Positions 9,129 to 20,430 are shown, numbered from the stretch's first letter. The stretch is DNA of 64,000 nt from VGKP01 sp964578345 (GCA_964578345.1 CAZOCP010000002.1:1-64000); one strand, 5' to 3'. The notes: generated from the letters alone by a model not told the origin. Made by a program: numbers and translations.

Positions 9129-12100
9129 TCAATTTTTCTTATATTTATTTTTTATTGATTTCATTAATCGATAAATGGCTTTGTTGTGCTCTCGTCTCTT
9201 TTTTATGGCCATAAAGGCTAAAGAAATGATAATTATCAGAATTGTTGACAAAAAGAAGATGATTATAGAAGCACTATTAAAAAATCTTGACTTTTCGACT
9301 ATTTCAAACTGGGCGCTTGATGTTGCAAATGCACCTGGATATTCTACTTCTACGTCTACTAAATATTTGCCAGGAGGCAGATTCCCTAATGAAAACTCTT
9401 TAACATAACTCTTAGTCGCTAAAACAAAGAAAGTTTCCTTTTCCTCAAAGTGCTTGTTTCCAGAAAAGTCTCTGATTTGATAATACACAGTAACATCTAC
9501 TTTCTCCTTTGATCCAACCTGCGCCAAATCTATCTGAACTGGAATAATTTCATTGCTAAAGACTTTTCTATATTTATTAGGAATAGAAACTAAGGAATCA
9601 AACAAGAAATTCTCGCTCTTTACATTAATGACTATAAAGATTTCCTTAACCAAATTTCCGTTATATTCAAAAATCAATTTTCCAGCTAAAAGAGTCTTAT
9701 TAGTAGCATTAATATGCAACAATAATTTCTTAGTCTGTCCTGATTTTATATCTAAAGTTTTATCAAATTTAACAGCTCCTTGCAAGTTTTCTTCACGTAA
9801 AGATAAGGAAATATTTTTTCTGCCCTTATTTATTATCTGCAGCTCTTTAACAACTTCTACTCCAAGGAGGGCATTTACACTTATTTCTTCTGGTTCTATC
9901 TCTAATAAAATTTTTTCTAAGGGCGCTATGCTAAATCTCGCTTCATTTTTTTCAGAGTTTATTGAAACTAAAGTTAAAGAAACATCATATTTTCCATCTC
10001 CAGTTACATCAAATTCCTTTTTGTCGCCAATTTCTAATTTTGCTTTGTCCCCTTTTCCAATCACCACAACTTCAGCATAGTTTGATCCAATATTAGATAC
10101 TCTAACTCTATGCTGAACTCTTTCAAATTCAAAGAATATAACTCCTTCTAAATTCAGAGAAAATTCCACAGGCACTAAAATTTCTTTCAGAGAAGGAGAA
10201 GCTCCTCCGCCTCCACCGCCTCCTCCTCCTACTGCTGCAGGAGCAGCCCCAGAACTAGTACTCACACTAAATGCTTTACTAGCAGTTATATTCAAATTGC
10301 CTAAACTATCATTAACATAAAAGTTAACAGTATAGCTTCCATCAGCGATGCTTGTATTGGTATAATTAAAGTCTCTGTTTCCATTTTTCTGCATGCTAAC
10401 ATTAACAACTCCTCCATCAAGAGAAAACAAAGCAGAACCTCCATCTTCATTTATTGTCACGTTAAACACCGCGCTCGAAGCAGAAAGAGTGCTTGCAGGC
10501 GAATTAATTGTGACAACAGGAGGTGTTGTATCCAATCTAATCAATCTATTCTCAGTCGAATTGAAATTATTAGCCGAATCCCTAATAGAAACATTATAAG
10601 TATAATTCGCATCAGGCAAATTCGTCCAATTAATTATCAAGACTAAAGTTGTGTAAGTAGAAGTATTTACAGTCGCAGTGTCATTTCTTAAAACAAAAGT
10701 TATATTTGCAAAGTTTGTTTCTGTTACAGAAACATTTGTGTAAGTCCAATTCCGTGATACATTTATTCCATTATTCTCAGTTCCTGTTCCGTAGCTGATA
10801 AGAGGGTTTGTCGAATCTATTGTAATAGTTCTTGTCTCACTATTATTTAGATTATTTGCCAAGTCTGCAGTTGTTGCATTGAAATAATAAGTTCCATTTG
10901 TCAGACCATTATAGCTTATATTAAACGGAGAAAATGTAGATACATTCTCTCTCAGTACGCCACCTGAAGAGTTGTGCAGCCTTATTGTTATATTAGTCAA
11001 AGAATTATCCGAAGCAGTTACATTAACATTGATTATCCCATTTACGTTGTAAGTGTTATTGGATTCAGTGTTAGTCACAAACTGCGCCGATGGATTTGTT
11101 CTATCTAATGTGATGTTTCTTGTTGCACTATTGTTTATATTATTTGCACTATCAGTTGCAGTTGCATTGTAAATATAAACTCCCTCATTCAATCCAGAAT
11201 AATTAATATAAAACGGCGATGACGTTGAAGTATTGCTCTGATTCAAGAAACCAGAAGCATTATATAAATAGACTGAGATATTTACCAAATTAGTATCAGA
11301 AGCAGTTAAATTAATTTCTATATAATTTCTGTTTCTAAAGACAGCTGTATTTTCAGTAGGCGCAGCATAAGATAATGAAGGATTTGTTGTATCAATTGTA
11401 ATAGTCCTTGTTAAAGTAATATTTATGTTATTGACAAAATCAGCTGCACTAGCATTGTAGAAGTAAACATTATCATTCAAGTTTGTATAATTAATAAAGA
11501 AAGCAGATGCTGTCGAAGTATTACTCTGGTTTAAGAATCCAGATCTATTGTACAAGAAGATAGTTATATTAGCCAAACCGGCCCCGGAATCATCAGCAGA
11601 CACATTAATATCGACGGTATTTCTAGTTATATAAGACCCGTTTGATGCCGTCGGAGATGCAAATGTCAAATTAGGCTGTATTGTATCAACCCTGAATCTA
11701 ACTGAAGTCAAATTCACATTTCCAGAACTGTCATTGGCATAAATAGTTGCATTTGTAATTCCCTCGCTCCATAATCTGCTTATATTTACACCGCATGTCA
11801 AAGACTGATTTGTTATCCCAGTGTCATTAGTCCACCAACAATTACCAATCTGGGATTCAACAATTGTATAATTTATTGTTACATTATTTGTTGAAAAGTT
11901 TGTGTTATTCAATGGTGAAGTTATATTTACAATTGGATACAAATTGTCCAATCTAATCAATCTATTCTCAGTCGAATTGAAATTATTAGCCGAATCCCTA
12001 ATAGAAACATTATAAGTATAATTTGCATCAGCTAAATTAGTCCAATTAATTGTCAAAATCAAGGAAGTATAAGTAGAAGTATTTACAGTTGCAGTGTCAT

Positions 12101-15100
12101 TTCTTAAAATAAAAGTTATATTTGCAAAGTTTGTTTCAGTCACAGAGACATTTACATAAGTCCAGTTTCTGCTGACATTTGCACCATTATTCTCAGTTCC
12201 TGTTCCGTAAGCTATACTAGGATTCGTGGAGTCATATAAAATAGTATAATTACTGTTATTAAATGCATAATTACTTGAACTATCTCTCACCAAATAATTC
12301 CAATAAAATCTGCCATCGTAGGGTAGAGTGATGCTTACATTGCTGCTGTTCGCTGCTCCTCCAAGATTTCTAACTTCCGTATTATTTATTACCGGCCCGC
12401 TCGAATTCCAGACATATAGAGTAGAGTTGGCAACAGCTCTATTATCACTAAAAGTTGCATTAAAGCTGTGCGTAGCAGCAGAGCTGTAAGAATTATTTGT
12501 TGGCGCAGCCAAATTAACAACAGGCACAGTAATATCTATCTCCTCTCCAACACTATAATTTCCCCCCCAAGCAGAAACATTAAACCTAACAATCCCCGCA
12601 GTCAAAGCAGTAAAGTTGCTGCAGGTAAATGGCGATGTCGTAACATTACACGCACTAGTCGAATTAATTAAAATTGAAGGAATGCTAAAGTTAGTTGCAA
12701 TCCCGTATAAAGTTACATTAGCAGATACATTCAATCCTCCTCTGCTTCCATTCACAAACACGCTATTGTTCCTAAACTGAATATCATCGCTCAGATTCGT
12801 CCCGCTTCCGCTGACATTAGCAAAAAACCTTACTTCACCAAACCTGCTGTCCTTGAAATAAACAATACTTCCTGTACCTCCAAAACTATAGTTGCTTACA
12901 TGAGGCATATCAATTAAATAAGTCCAATTCGCTCCTGCAAGAGTGGCTTCAACATCTCTATAAGAAACAGAAGTATTATAGATAGTTATATTAGTTAAAT
13001 TATTATCTCTTGCTCCAGGATGAACAAATATAGTATCCCTCTGCGAACTATTTATCATTTCATTGAAGATTGTATTATTCGAAGTATTTTCCAGGAAAAT
13101 ACTTTGTCTTATATTATAAAGATATAAGTTGCCATAAATTGTATTGTTTCTGCCGGATGAAGTCAATTCTAATGCATAGCCGCCATTATAACTATTAAAA
13201 CTGATTGTATTATTAGTTACATTGCTATTAACCGCGCCGCTTATAGAAATTCCAGATTGAGACATATTTGTTATAGTATTACCCATAACAAGAGAACTAT
13301 TTCCGCCGTTATTGAATAAGATACCTGCAGAAGAATTATGAATAATATTTCCAATAATCGTATAATTATTCCCGCTCAAATCAATACACTCATCGCTTCC
13401 AACAAACCAGCATGTATTATTAATAATACTAATATTCTCCGCTCCAATACCTAAATTAATTGCTTCTCCATTAGCAGAAGATGCTCTAAGATTATATGAG
13501 AAGCTGTTATTGATAATAGCAATCCTATCTCCTCCAGCAGCATCAATTGACCTGCCTCCTATTCTGGTGAAATTATTGCCTTCAATTGTTGCATTGAATG
13601 TTTTAGGTGCAGTATTTTCTACAAAAATAGCAGCGAGAGTAGTATTATAAAAAGTATTTTTAGTAATATTCAAATTCTGCGAGAAAAACAGCTCAAGACC
13701 ATAATAATTAAATGTAAAAGTATTATTGTATATTAAAGAAGCATTTGCCTGCCTTAATTCAATGCCATAACCTCCAGAAACATTGCTCATAGTCAAATTC
13801 GTATTCTTAACACTGACATTAACAACTTTTACAAGTCCAACAGCAGATTCATTCAAAGTTGAGTTCCATATTGAATACCCGTTCCCATCAAAAGTTACGT
13901 TTGAAACATCACTAATATTAATGCAAGAAGCAAAAGTAGATCCAACAGGCACAATATTTCCTGTCTGAATATAGACGCTATTGTTCGAAGTTAAATTAGT
14001 GCATGCTGCAACAGGCCAAGATGTCAAATGAACACTTAAATTGCTTGCATTAAAAGCGCTGTTATTTGTCGTATCATAAACCAAATAATTCCAAAAGAAA
14101 GTTCCATTTGTTGGTAAAGCCAAAGTCAGATTAGTTGAATTGCTTATTCCCTTAAAATTAGTTCCGTTTGTTCCAATTAAAGATGATGAAGCATTCCAAA
14201 CCCATAAAGTTGCATTGTTCAAACCAGTATCATCGCTGATATTAGCATAAAAGTAAACAACTCCTCTGTTTTCAGCGCTATTGTTTGCTGGGCTCTGTAA
14301 AGAAACATTTGGATTAAGAGTATCTCCTGCAGCAGCTGCTAACCAGCTGCTCAAAGTAATATTTCCCCGCATTATCGGAGTATAAAAAGGCACAGACTGA
14401 TTACCAGCAAAATAATAAATAGTTAGATTAGCAGCAGTTAAATTCCCAGTCATATTATAAATATAAATATCCCCAGAATTCGTGCTGTTAATAGTAAAAT
14501 TAACCAATGTCCCATTGTTAATTTGTGCTGACAGATTGCTTGCGAACATATTCTGTACGAAATTTACACTTATATTTACAGTGTCATTAGTAGTAAAGTT
14601 CAAGTATCTAAATTCTTGTGTTCCGTTTACCGCAAACCTGCTGCTTTGATTTCTGTATATTAATAAAACATCAGAAGAGTTTAATTCTTTATTAAAAATC
14701 ATCAATTCATCAATAGAACCATTGAATATAAGCCCTTGATTCGACCTAATACCAATATATTTCAAGGGATAAGTAGTAATTCCAAAAGCATCTGAACGGT
14801 TTGCTATTTGTGTTCCATTAATAAATTGTACAAAATTAACATTGCTTTGATTTCTAACATAAAAGACAACCGCCATATGAAACCATCCTTTAGTAGTCGT
14901 CGAGCCAGTGCTTGTAGTAAAACTTTGCGCCCCGCCTGTAGAATTTGTATAACCAATTCCTGTCTGATTACTAACTCCTAATCCGATATAGCTAGTAGTA
15001 ACCGTGTCTGACAAAACTATCCTGGTATCTACAATATGTTCTTTATAAACCCAAAACATTACTGTCTTATTTGTTAAATTTAATATCTGTGAAGTTGAAT

Positions 15101-18100
15101 CAAGAGTAATATTAGTTTTGCCGCCGCTAAAGTTGGCGCAGCCTCCATAAACACACCCTGATGTGTCGTTCAACAATTGAGAATTACCAAAGAAAGTCGC
15201 ATCAAGACTGCTGTTAGAAAGATCATAAACAGTACTATTAGTTCTTTCTCCATCAAAACTATAGTAAAGAACCAACGAATCATAAGGCGGCGTTGTAGTA
15301 ATATTTAAATGTGCAAAACCTGTCTGCTGAGTTATATTTGAATCATTAGAAGCGTAAGATGTATCGCCTGCTAATATTGTCGGATCAACAATATAATCGC
15401 ATAGAATAGGATTCCCAATTATCTTTAAATCAAATGTGTCCTGCGTCCTTTCAGATAAATTATTCAGGAATATCTGATATTTTCTATCTTCTTGAATAGC
15501 CTCAAAATCAGCCAATTTCTCATTTCCATTTTTTTCATAAACTTCTATCGAAGCATTTGAATAATTGCTCTTTGCATAAACTGTTATATCATTCTGTGAC
15601 GTAAGATTTTTCTCAAAAACAACTCTTATATAATGCTCTGCAGGAAGTTCACCTGTCCAGTTCCCATCTCTTGCCTTTACTTGCTCATAAATATCCTCAA
15701 TAAATGTTTTGTTTTCATCTAAATGCTCTGCATTTGTGATAACAATAATTTCATAAGTTTGATTGCTTAAATGCGGCACCACCCACTCTATATTATCAAT
15801 GAAGCCATCTCCATCAAAATCATAAGCATTGAAGGGCGCTGCTTGAAGTGCATATCCTTCCCTTATAATAATAGAAGAATCATTAGCATAAACAGTTATT
15901 TTTTCTTGTGTGGTATTTTCAGTATCTAATCCATTTTCTTGCTCTAGTTCTTCAATAGCAGAACCAGTTATGCTTGATTGTGAACCTAAAGATTCATTTA
16001 ATAATTTTTCTTCTTTTGATAAAATTTCTAAAGCATCACTTTCATTTCTCTCATTTAAAACCTCATCCACAACAGAACTATCAGGAACTTCATCAGCAAT
16101 CTTATGTGCTATAAAGCCGCTGCTTAAATTATCATTGCGCAGATAAAGTCTTATTTTTTTTGGATCAGTTATAAAAAGTTCTGGAATTATTGGCGTAGAA
16201 GCAATTACGTCTTGATATTTTAACTCATCTGGAGCAAAGACAGTTAAAATTTTACCAGTAGAGCTGTTTTCCTCATACATAATAGGTCCTTCTGTATAAT
16301 ATTCAATAGTATATGAGATTGCGCTGTCATTAAGTACAACATCATAACTATCAGTCAATCCAGGATTTTTTTCTTGAATTAAACTTGCTTCTTCACTTAC
16401 TGCCCTTCCTGTAATTCCATAAAAAATTCTCTTAAAAATAGATTCTTTTTTAGGTTGATTTAATTCTATATTCGCGGTTACCTGACCTGTAATTAAAGAA
16501 CTTCCAAAGATAGGTTGAGATGAGCTATTTAATATTTCAGCAGATGCCGTTTTACTAATTCCTAGCTCATCTTTTTTAATAGTAATATTTTCTGCTCCAA
16601 CAGGTAAAGAGACAACGAAAGTCTCTATAGTTGCAAGAGAAACATTCTTAACCCAGCGGACAGGTTTACCTACTCTTATCTTATCACGCAATGTTGTAAC
16701 GGAAAATTCAGAAGAAGAAACTGCGATATTAAATTTATTGCTTCTGATAAAATTCTCTCCTGAATGCGCCAATATTTCTAATTCTTCCAAAACTGCAAAA
16801 TCCGTCTCGCTTTGCAGAATAAGAATCTCTCCATCAATATTAACCCTAATACTGCTCAAATCTTCAGTGCTATAGAACTCAGCTCCTTTAAAATACTCGC
16901 TCAAATTTATAGAATAATTGCCAAGCGGGAAAATATTTATTGACGGAATCTCTTTTACTAAGCTCAAATTAGATTCAGGTATCTTAATTGCCGTGCTTGT
17001 ATTAGTAGATTTATTGCTCTCAGGCTTCACCCTCTCTTCTTCAAGAGAAATGCTTTTTTCAATATAGGAAATTGTAGCATTTCCATATATTAGTTTGAGT
17101 ATTAATTTCTCATTTTCTGCAATTAAACCAAATTGGCTCAAATTTATCTCTAAATCTAAAGATTCATCTCCTAAAAACTCGCTGCCAAACCCCTCTTCAC
17201 TAACAGAATATTTCGTAGAAACTTTAACTCCATTTTTATCTAAAGCAATATCTAAAATGTCATCGCTCAAAATATTTCCATTGGCTTGCACACTGCCAGA
17301 AATAAGATTTGCAGTTTCTTCAGGCCGTAATACATAACTGAATGGCTCTCCTGCACTAACGCTGCCCTCAACAACCAAATAAGTTTCAGAAACTGCCCCT
17401 CCTGTCAAGGGCGCATTTTTAGAAACTTCTGCCGCAGCCAGTTCAGACCCGCCTTTTAATTCTTTATCTTGAGATTTCTCCTCTTCTTTTTCTACTTTAG
17501 GTTCTTTTATTTCTTTTTCCTTATTAAATTCTTTATCTTGAGATTTCTCCTCTTCTTTTTCTACTTTAGGTTCTTTTATTTCTTTTTCCTTATTAATATC
17601 TTCCTGTTTATCTTTATCTATCTCGTCAATTCCAGAAGTTTTCTCTATACTATCACTCTTCACTTCTTCCGGTTTACTCTCCTCTTCATAAATAGATAAT
17701 TTAAACTTAATAATAGGATTCAACGTTTTTTTGCCTGCAAATCCAAATCCCTCCCCAGAGCCGGAAAGTTCTGCCTGTTCAGCATAAAAACTGCCTGAAA
17801 CAGATGATTGTTTAAAAGAGAGCTCAGAAAGAGAAATCTCTTTTGTTTGATTCCCATGTACTAATAATAAAATAGAATCACGTGGAAGAAGCTCCCCTTG
17901 GCGCAGATGAAGTGTAACAGTTCCATCTATAGGTTGTCCTACTTCATAAGAAGAGTCGAGCTTTGCAGTTATATTACCTGTAAACCGAGGTGCAAAGAAT
18001 AACAACCCTATCAAAAGAAGCAGTACAAATAAAGAAATTAATAAATACTTATTGAAAGAAAGTGAGAATATATTATTTCTTAAGTTTTTTTCAGGAAGAT

Positions 18101-18218
18101 TAAGCTCAAAATCTTTCCCAACATATCTAGTCACAACTTTTCCATTTACTCTCTTATTCTCATATAAATAAGGCCCGTAAACTTTTCCATTCTTACGAAC
18201 ATATCTCTTGTGCACCAT
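9129..18218 (-). CDS. Giant surface protein, 3029 aa, LamG + beta-helix + Ig repeats, TM at both ends
   Basis: Predicted envelope protein. Residues 1-35 form a small cytoplasmic domain (KNGKVYGPYLYENK, then GKVVTRYVGK) recurrent in archaeal proteins. A TM helix follows at about 50-68, then a charged linker with a 23-aa repeat, an uncharacterised region, LamG about 975-1195, right-handed beta-helix about 1430-1780, and Asn/Thr/Ser-rich Ig-like repeats about 1910-2645. A Gly-rich spacer sits near 2663, then a beta-rich domain, a C-terminal TM about 2968-2995 and a basic tail. The many NxS/T sites suggest N-glycosylation. Short TGxA(V/I) motifs recur. The region about 790-960 is paralogous to part of the giant protein at 58255-64000. 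An adhesive or S-layer-like role is inferred. Confidence 0.85.
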   Translation of the reverse strand: MVHKRYVRKNGKVYGPYLYENKRVNGKVVTRYVGKDFELNLPEKNLRNNIFSLSFNKYLLISLFVLLLLIGLLFFAPRFTGNITAKLDSSYEVGQPIDGTVTLHLRQGELLPRDSILLLVHGNQTKEISLSELSFKQSSVSGSFYAEQAELSGSGEGFGFAGKKTLNPIIKFKLSIYEEESKPEEVKSDSIEKTSGIDEIDKDKQEDINKEKEIKEPKVEKEEEKSQDKEFNKEKEIKEPKVEKEEEKSQDKELKGGSELAAAEVSKNAPLTGGAVSETYLVVEGSVSAGEPFSYVLRPEETANLISGSVQANGNILSDDILDIALDKNGVKVSTKYSVSEEGFGSEFLGDESLDLEINLSQFGLIAENEKLILKLIYGNATISYIEKSISLEEERVKPESNKSTNTSTAIKIPESNLSLVKEIPSINIFPLGNYSINLSEYFKGAEFYSTEDLSSIRVNIDGEILILQSETDFAVLEELEILAHSGENFIRSNKFNIAVSSSEFSVTTLRDKIRVGKPVRWVKNVSLATIETFVVSLPVGAENITIKKDELGISKTASAEILNSSSQPIFGSSLITGQVTANIELNQPKKESIFKRIFYGITGRAVSEEASLIQEKNPGLTDSYDVVLNDSAISYTIEYYTEGPIMYEENSSTGKILTVFAPDELKYQDVIASTPIIPELFITDPKKIRLYLRNDNLSSGFIAHKIADEVPDSSVVDEVLNERNESDALEILSKEEKLLNESLGSQSSITGSAIEELEQENGLDTENTTQEKITVYANDSSIIIREGYALQAAPFNAYDFDGDGFIDNIEWVVPHLSNQTYEIIVITNAEHLDENKTFIEDIYEQVKARDGNWTGELPAEHYIRVVFEKNLTSQNDITVYAKSNYSNASIEVYEKNGNEKLADFEAIQEDRKYQIFLNNLSERTQDTFDLKIIGNPILCDYIVDPTILAGDTSYASNDSNITQQTGFAHLNITTTPPYDSLVLYYSFDGERTNSTVYDLSNSSLDATFFGNSQLLNDTSGCVYGGCANFSGGKTNITLDSTSQILNLTNKTVMFWVYKEHIVDTRIVLSDTVTTSYIGLGVSNQTGIGYTNSTGGAQSFTTSTGSTTTKGWFHMAVVFYVRNQSNVNFVQFINGTQIANRSDAFGITTYPLKYIGIRSNQGLIFNGSIDELMIFNKELNSSDVLLIYRNQSSRFAVNGTQEFRYLNFTTNDTVNISVNFVQNMFASNLSAQINNGTLVNFTINSTNSGDIYIYNMTGNLTAANLTIYYFAGNQSVPFYTPIMRGNITLSSWLAAAAGDTLNPNVSLQSPANNSAENRGVVYFYANISDDTGLNNATLWVWNASSSLIGTNGTNFKGISNSTNLTLALPTNGTFFWNYLVYDTTNNSAFNASNLSVHLTSWPVAACTNLTSNNSVYIQTGNIVPVGSTFASCINISDVSNVTFDGNGYSIWNSTLNESAVGLVKVVNVSVKNTNLTMSNVSGGYGIELRQANASLIYNNTFTFNYYGLELFFSQNLNITKNTFYNTTLAAIFVENTAPKTFNATIEGNNFTRIGGRSIDAAGGDRIAIINNSFSYNLRASSANGEAINLGIGAENISIINNTCWFVGSDECIDLSGNNYTIIGNIIHNSSAGILFNNGGNSSLVMGNTITNMSQSGISISGAVNSNVTNNTISFNSYNGGYALELTSSGRNNTIYGNLYLYNIRQSIFLENTSNNTIFNEMINSSQRDTIFVHPGARDNNLTNITIYNTSVSYRDVEATLAGANWTYLIDMPHVSNYSFGGTGSIVYFKDSRFGEVRFFANVSGSGTNLSDDIQFRNNSVFVNGSRGGLNVSANVTLYGIATNFSIPSILINSTSACNVTTSPFTCSNFTALTAGIVRFNVSAWGGNYSVGEEIDITVPVVNLAAPTNNSYSSAATHSFNATFSDNRAVANSTLYVWNSSGPVINNTEVRNLGGAANSSNVSITLPYDGRFYWNYLVRDSSSNYAFNNSNYTILYDSTNPSIAYGTGTENNGANVSRNWTYVNVSVTETNFANITFILRNDTATVNTSTYTSLILTINWTNLADANYTYNVSIRDSANNFNSTENRLIRLDNLYPIVNITSPLNNTNFSTNNVTINYTIVESQIGNCWWTNDTGITNQSLTCGVNISRLWSEGITNATIYANDSSGNVNLTSVRFRVDTIQPNLTFASPTASNGSYITRNTVDINVSADDSGAGLANITIFLYNRSGFLNQSNTSTASAFFINYTNLNDNVYFYNASAADFVNNINITLTRTITIDTTNPSLSYAAPTENTAVFRNRNYIEINLTASDTNLVNISVYLYNASGFLNQSNTSTSSPFYINYSGLNEGVYIYNATATDSANNINNSATRNITLDRTNPSAQFVTNTESNNTYNVNGIINVNVTASDNSLTNITIRLHNSSGGVLRENVSTFSPFNISYNGLTNGTYYFNATTADLANNLNNSETRTITIDSTNPLISYGTGTENNGINVSRNWTYTNVSVTETNFANITFVLRNDTATVNTSTYTTLVLIINWTNLPDANYTYNVSIRDSANNFNSTENRLIRLDTTPPVVTINSPASTLSASSAVFNVTINEDGGSALFSLDGGVVNVSMQKNGNRDFNYTNTSIADGSYTVNFYVNDSLGNLNITASKAFSVSTSSGAAPAAVGGGGGGGGGASPSLKEILVPVEFSLNLEGVIFFEFERVQHRVRVSNIGSNYAEVVVIGKGDKAKLEIGDKKEFDVTGDGKYDVSLTLVSINSEKNEARFSIAPLEKILLEIEPEEISVNALLGVEVVKELQIINKGRKNISLSLREENLQGAVKFDKTLDIKSGQTKKLLLHINATNKTLLAGKLIFEYNGNLVKEIFIVINVKSENFLFDSLVSIPNKYRKVFSNEIIPVQIDLAQVGSKEKVDVTVYYQIRDFSGNKHFEEKETFFVLATKSYVKEFSLGNLPPGKYLVDVEVEYPGAFATSSAQFEIVEKSRFFNSASIIIFFLSTILIIIISLAFMAIKKRREHNKAIYRLMKSIKNKYKKN
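17461..17598. repeat. 69-bp in-frame tandem repeat
   Basis: Two nearly identical 69-bp units start at 17461 and 17530 and encode 23 residues each (KEKEIKEPKVEKEEEKSQDK). They form a charged linker between the N-terminal membrane helix and the ectodomain of the 3029-aa protein. The period equals that of the unrelated repeat at 58969. Confidence 0.85.
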
Positions 18219-18287
18219 CTTTTGTAGGATAACTAAAATTTAATGTAAAAAAGGGTATATAATCTTTTCTGTATGTTTGAGCACGCT

Positions 18288-18347
18288 CAAGAATTACATT
18301 TGTTTACTCACCACTAAAGTAACGAGTTTGCGCAAATGTAATTCTTG
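18288..18347. repeat. Palindromic element C
   Basis: A perfect 15-bp outer stem, CAAGAATTACATTTG (18288-18302) / CAAATGTAATTCTTG (18333-18347), encloses an imperfect inner hairpin with a CACTAAAGT core (about 18306-18327). It lies 70 nt upstream of the 3029-aa gene, so it may sit in that gene's promoter or leader. Confidence 0.75.
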
Positions 18348-18444
18348 ACGTATAAAATAAAAGTTATCCTACAAAATTCCATCCTTTTTCCATTTATCTC
18401 TGCTTCTTCATCTCATTCTTAATATCAAAAAATCTTTGTGTATA

Positions 18445-18585
18445 CCTCGGCTTTTAAGCCGAGGTTTGTTTAGGATTTTTGGATGCTCAGGAATGCAGCG
18501 CCCTAAAGCCTCAAGAACTACGGTTCTTGATGGCCGTCAAAGATACTCAATCCTTGAGGGGCGCGGTTTTCACCGCATTCCTGAC
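18445..18585. mobile_element. Composite palindromic element D
   Basis: Related to element B but inverted. Inner stem CCTCGGCTTTTAAGCCGAGG (18445-18464); outer GGAATG 18490-18495 / CATTCC 18576-18581; GCGCCC 18498-18503 / GGGCGC near 18559-18564; CAAGAAC 18512-18518 / GTTCTTG 18523-18529; and CTCAATCCTTGAG near 18546-18558. Compared with B it lacks several of the middle hairpins and carries a different one, so elements seem to gain and lose modules. It covers the last codons of the DNA ligase gene. Confidence 0.75.
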
Positions 18586-20235
18586 ATCGCTCAAAGTCGC
18601 AATATCCTGTACACTCCTATCAGGTCTGTAATGGCTTATACGAGGAAATCTTAGTGCGAAGCCAGAGCTATAGCTTGGGCTTGGCTGAATATTTTGGTAA
18701 GTCACAGAAACCACAAGTTTAGGCTTCACTAAAACTCTAGTTCCATCTGTTGAAATAATCAGTGATTTCAATAATCCAGTTATCTCCTCATAAGTTGTTC
18801 CCTCCTCAGCCTTTTCTTTAAGTCCAGAGGAAGCCATTCCAACTTCAAGAAATTGCTCATTTTTTTTGCAGGCAAGAACATAGCTAGTAAGCCAGCCTGC
18901 TCTTTTTCCAGTTCCATATTCAGCACCTACAATAACTAAATCTAAATCTTTTACAATTGGTTTCATCTTAGTTATATAGCCTACTCTCCTTCCAGGCCGA
19001 TACGGAGCATCTAATTTCTTAATCATAACTCCCTCTTCTCCTGTCTTTAAAGCATTCTTATAAAAAGCCATGGCCTTCTTCTCATCTCCAGTTATAAAAA
19101 AATAAGAAGGCTGAATAACAAACTGTTTAGGCTTCACAATTTTAACCAATAAATTCCTTCTCTCAGAAAAAGTCCTGCTCATCCAACTCTCTCCGTTATA
19201 ATATAAAACATCAAACACATTAATTTCAACAGGAAGCTCGTGAATAAGTTTTTCAATATTATGCTTCCTCTTTATTCTCTGGCTGATAGCTTCAAATGGC
19301 TTATATTTTTTATCTTTTAAGTCATATCCAACAACTTCAGAATCAAGTATAAAACTATTTCCTTTTACAAAAGTCTTTATAGCATCAACAACATCGGGGA
19401 ACTGCTTTGTCACATTTTCCAGCCTTCTAGTAAACAGTTTAATATCATCTCCTTTTTTATGAATAACCATACGAAAGCCGTCGTATTTATGCTCAAAGGC
19501 TGCAGGCTTGCCGCAGATGCGAAAAGCCTCGTCAATAGAAATCACTTTTATAGGAAGCATGACATGAATAGGCCTACCAGGCACTATCTCGATTTTATCA
19601 ATCGCCTTTTCTCCTTTCATAGCAGCAGAGAATACAGCAGAAAAATCATTAGTTAAATAATAAGCATCATACACCTTATCTCTCATCTCATCAGGAAAAA
19701 AAGATTTTGTTATTGAGTCAAGTATAAGAGACTCTGCAACTCCGACTCTTAAGTCATTTAAAAGCGTCCTGATAATATACTTTGACTCTAATGGTGAAGC
19801 AGAATTCAGCAACTCTGCGATTAATCCAAGTTTCCTCTCTACAGCTCCTTTGCCTTCAATATCTAAAATTTTATTCAGAGTATCAAATACTTTCTTAACT
19901 TCTAAGGGCTGTGAAAATAAACTTTTCTGTATTCTCTGTTGCGCAAATTCTTGCGTAATTTTTCCAATGTCGCCTATTATTCGATAGCGCTTTAAAACAT
20001 TATCGCTGGAAATACCCCAAGCAGCATTCAGGGCCTTGACAGACAGCTGAATAGATATCCCAAATTCTCTAGAGTCATAATCAGGAATAGTTTTTCCCCG
20101 CAAAAGATAGATCCACTCTGGCCTGCTTCTTCTTTCAAGCTTCTTCAAAAATAAAGATAAAATATCAGTCTTTTCCAGTCTTTTACTAGTTGCAAATAAA
20201 GATTCATATAACTCAGCAAATTCTGAATATTTCAT
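18547..20235 (-). CDS. lig: ATP-dependent DNA ligase
   Basis: 562 aa, the usual size for the archaeal/eukaryal type ligase that seals nicks in replication and repair using ATP. Motif I KYDGFR, with the adenylated Lys, is near residue 250. Motif III lies in LDSEVVGYD, and motifs IV/V in GEEGVMIKK and GYITKMKP near 400-425. The N-terminal helical DNA-binding domain is complete. The final 12-13 codons (VRNAVKTAPLKD, then TGA) come from palindromic element D, so the native C-terminus has probably been replaced or slightly changed. A repair gene (Nre) lies two genes upstream. Confidence 0.95.
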   Translation of the reverse strand: MKYSEFAELYESLFATSKRLEKTDILSLFLKKLERRSRPEWIYLLRGKTIPDYDSREFGISIQLSVKALNAAWGISSDNVLKRYRIIGDIGKITQEFAQQRIQKSLFSQPLEVKKVFDTLNKILDIEGKGAVERKLGLIAELLNSASPLESKYIIRTLLNDLRVGVAESLILDSITKSFFPDEMRDKVYDAYYLTNDFSAVFSAAMKGEKAIDKIEIVPGRPIHVMLPIKVISIDEAFRICGKPAAFEHKYDGFRMVIHKKGDDIKLFTRRLENVTKQFPDVVDAIKTFVKGNSFILDSEVVGYDLKDKKYKPFEAISQRIKRKHNIEKLIHELPVEINVFDVLYYNGESWMSRTFSERRNLLVKIVKPKQFVIQPSYFFITGDEKKAMAFYKNALKTGEEGVMIKKLDAPYRPGRRVGYITKMKPIVKDLDLVIVGAEYGTGKRAGWLTSYVLACKKNEQFLEVGMASSGLKEKAEEGTTYEEITGLLKSLIISTDGTRVLVKPKLVVSVTYQNIQPSPSYSSGFALRFPRISHYRPDRSVQDIATLSDVRNAVKTAPLKD

Positions 20236-20280
20236 TCTAAGAAAAATATCTCTAACTATTTAAAATATGCTAAAAAATAT

Positions 20281-20349
20281 ATTATGCGGCGTCATCCCCG
20301 CACTAAAGTGCAGAGCTTCCTGAGAACGCGTCTTGATTCCTTGCATAAT
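20281..20349. repeat. Palindromic element E
   Basis: Outer arms ATTATGC (20281-20287) / GCATAAT (20343-20349) and inner hairpin GCACTAAAGTGC (20300-20311). It lies about 45 nt upstream of the ligase start. The inner core matches those of elements J and K. Confidence 0.6.
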
Positions 20350-20430
20350 CTTTAGCTGTCTCAAGCTGGATAAAAAAAGCTCTGTAAATTCTTTTAATGC
20401 TTGCTGCCCATCATAATTTACTACTTTGCT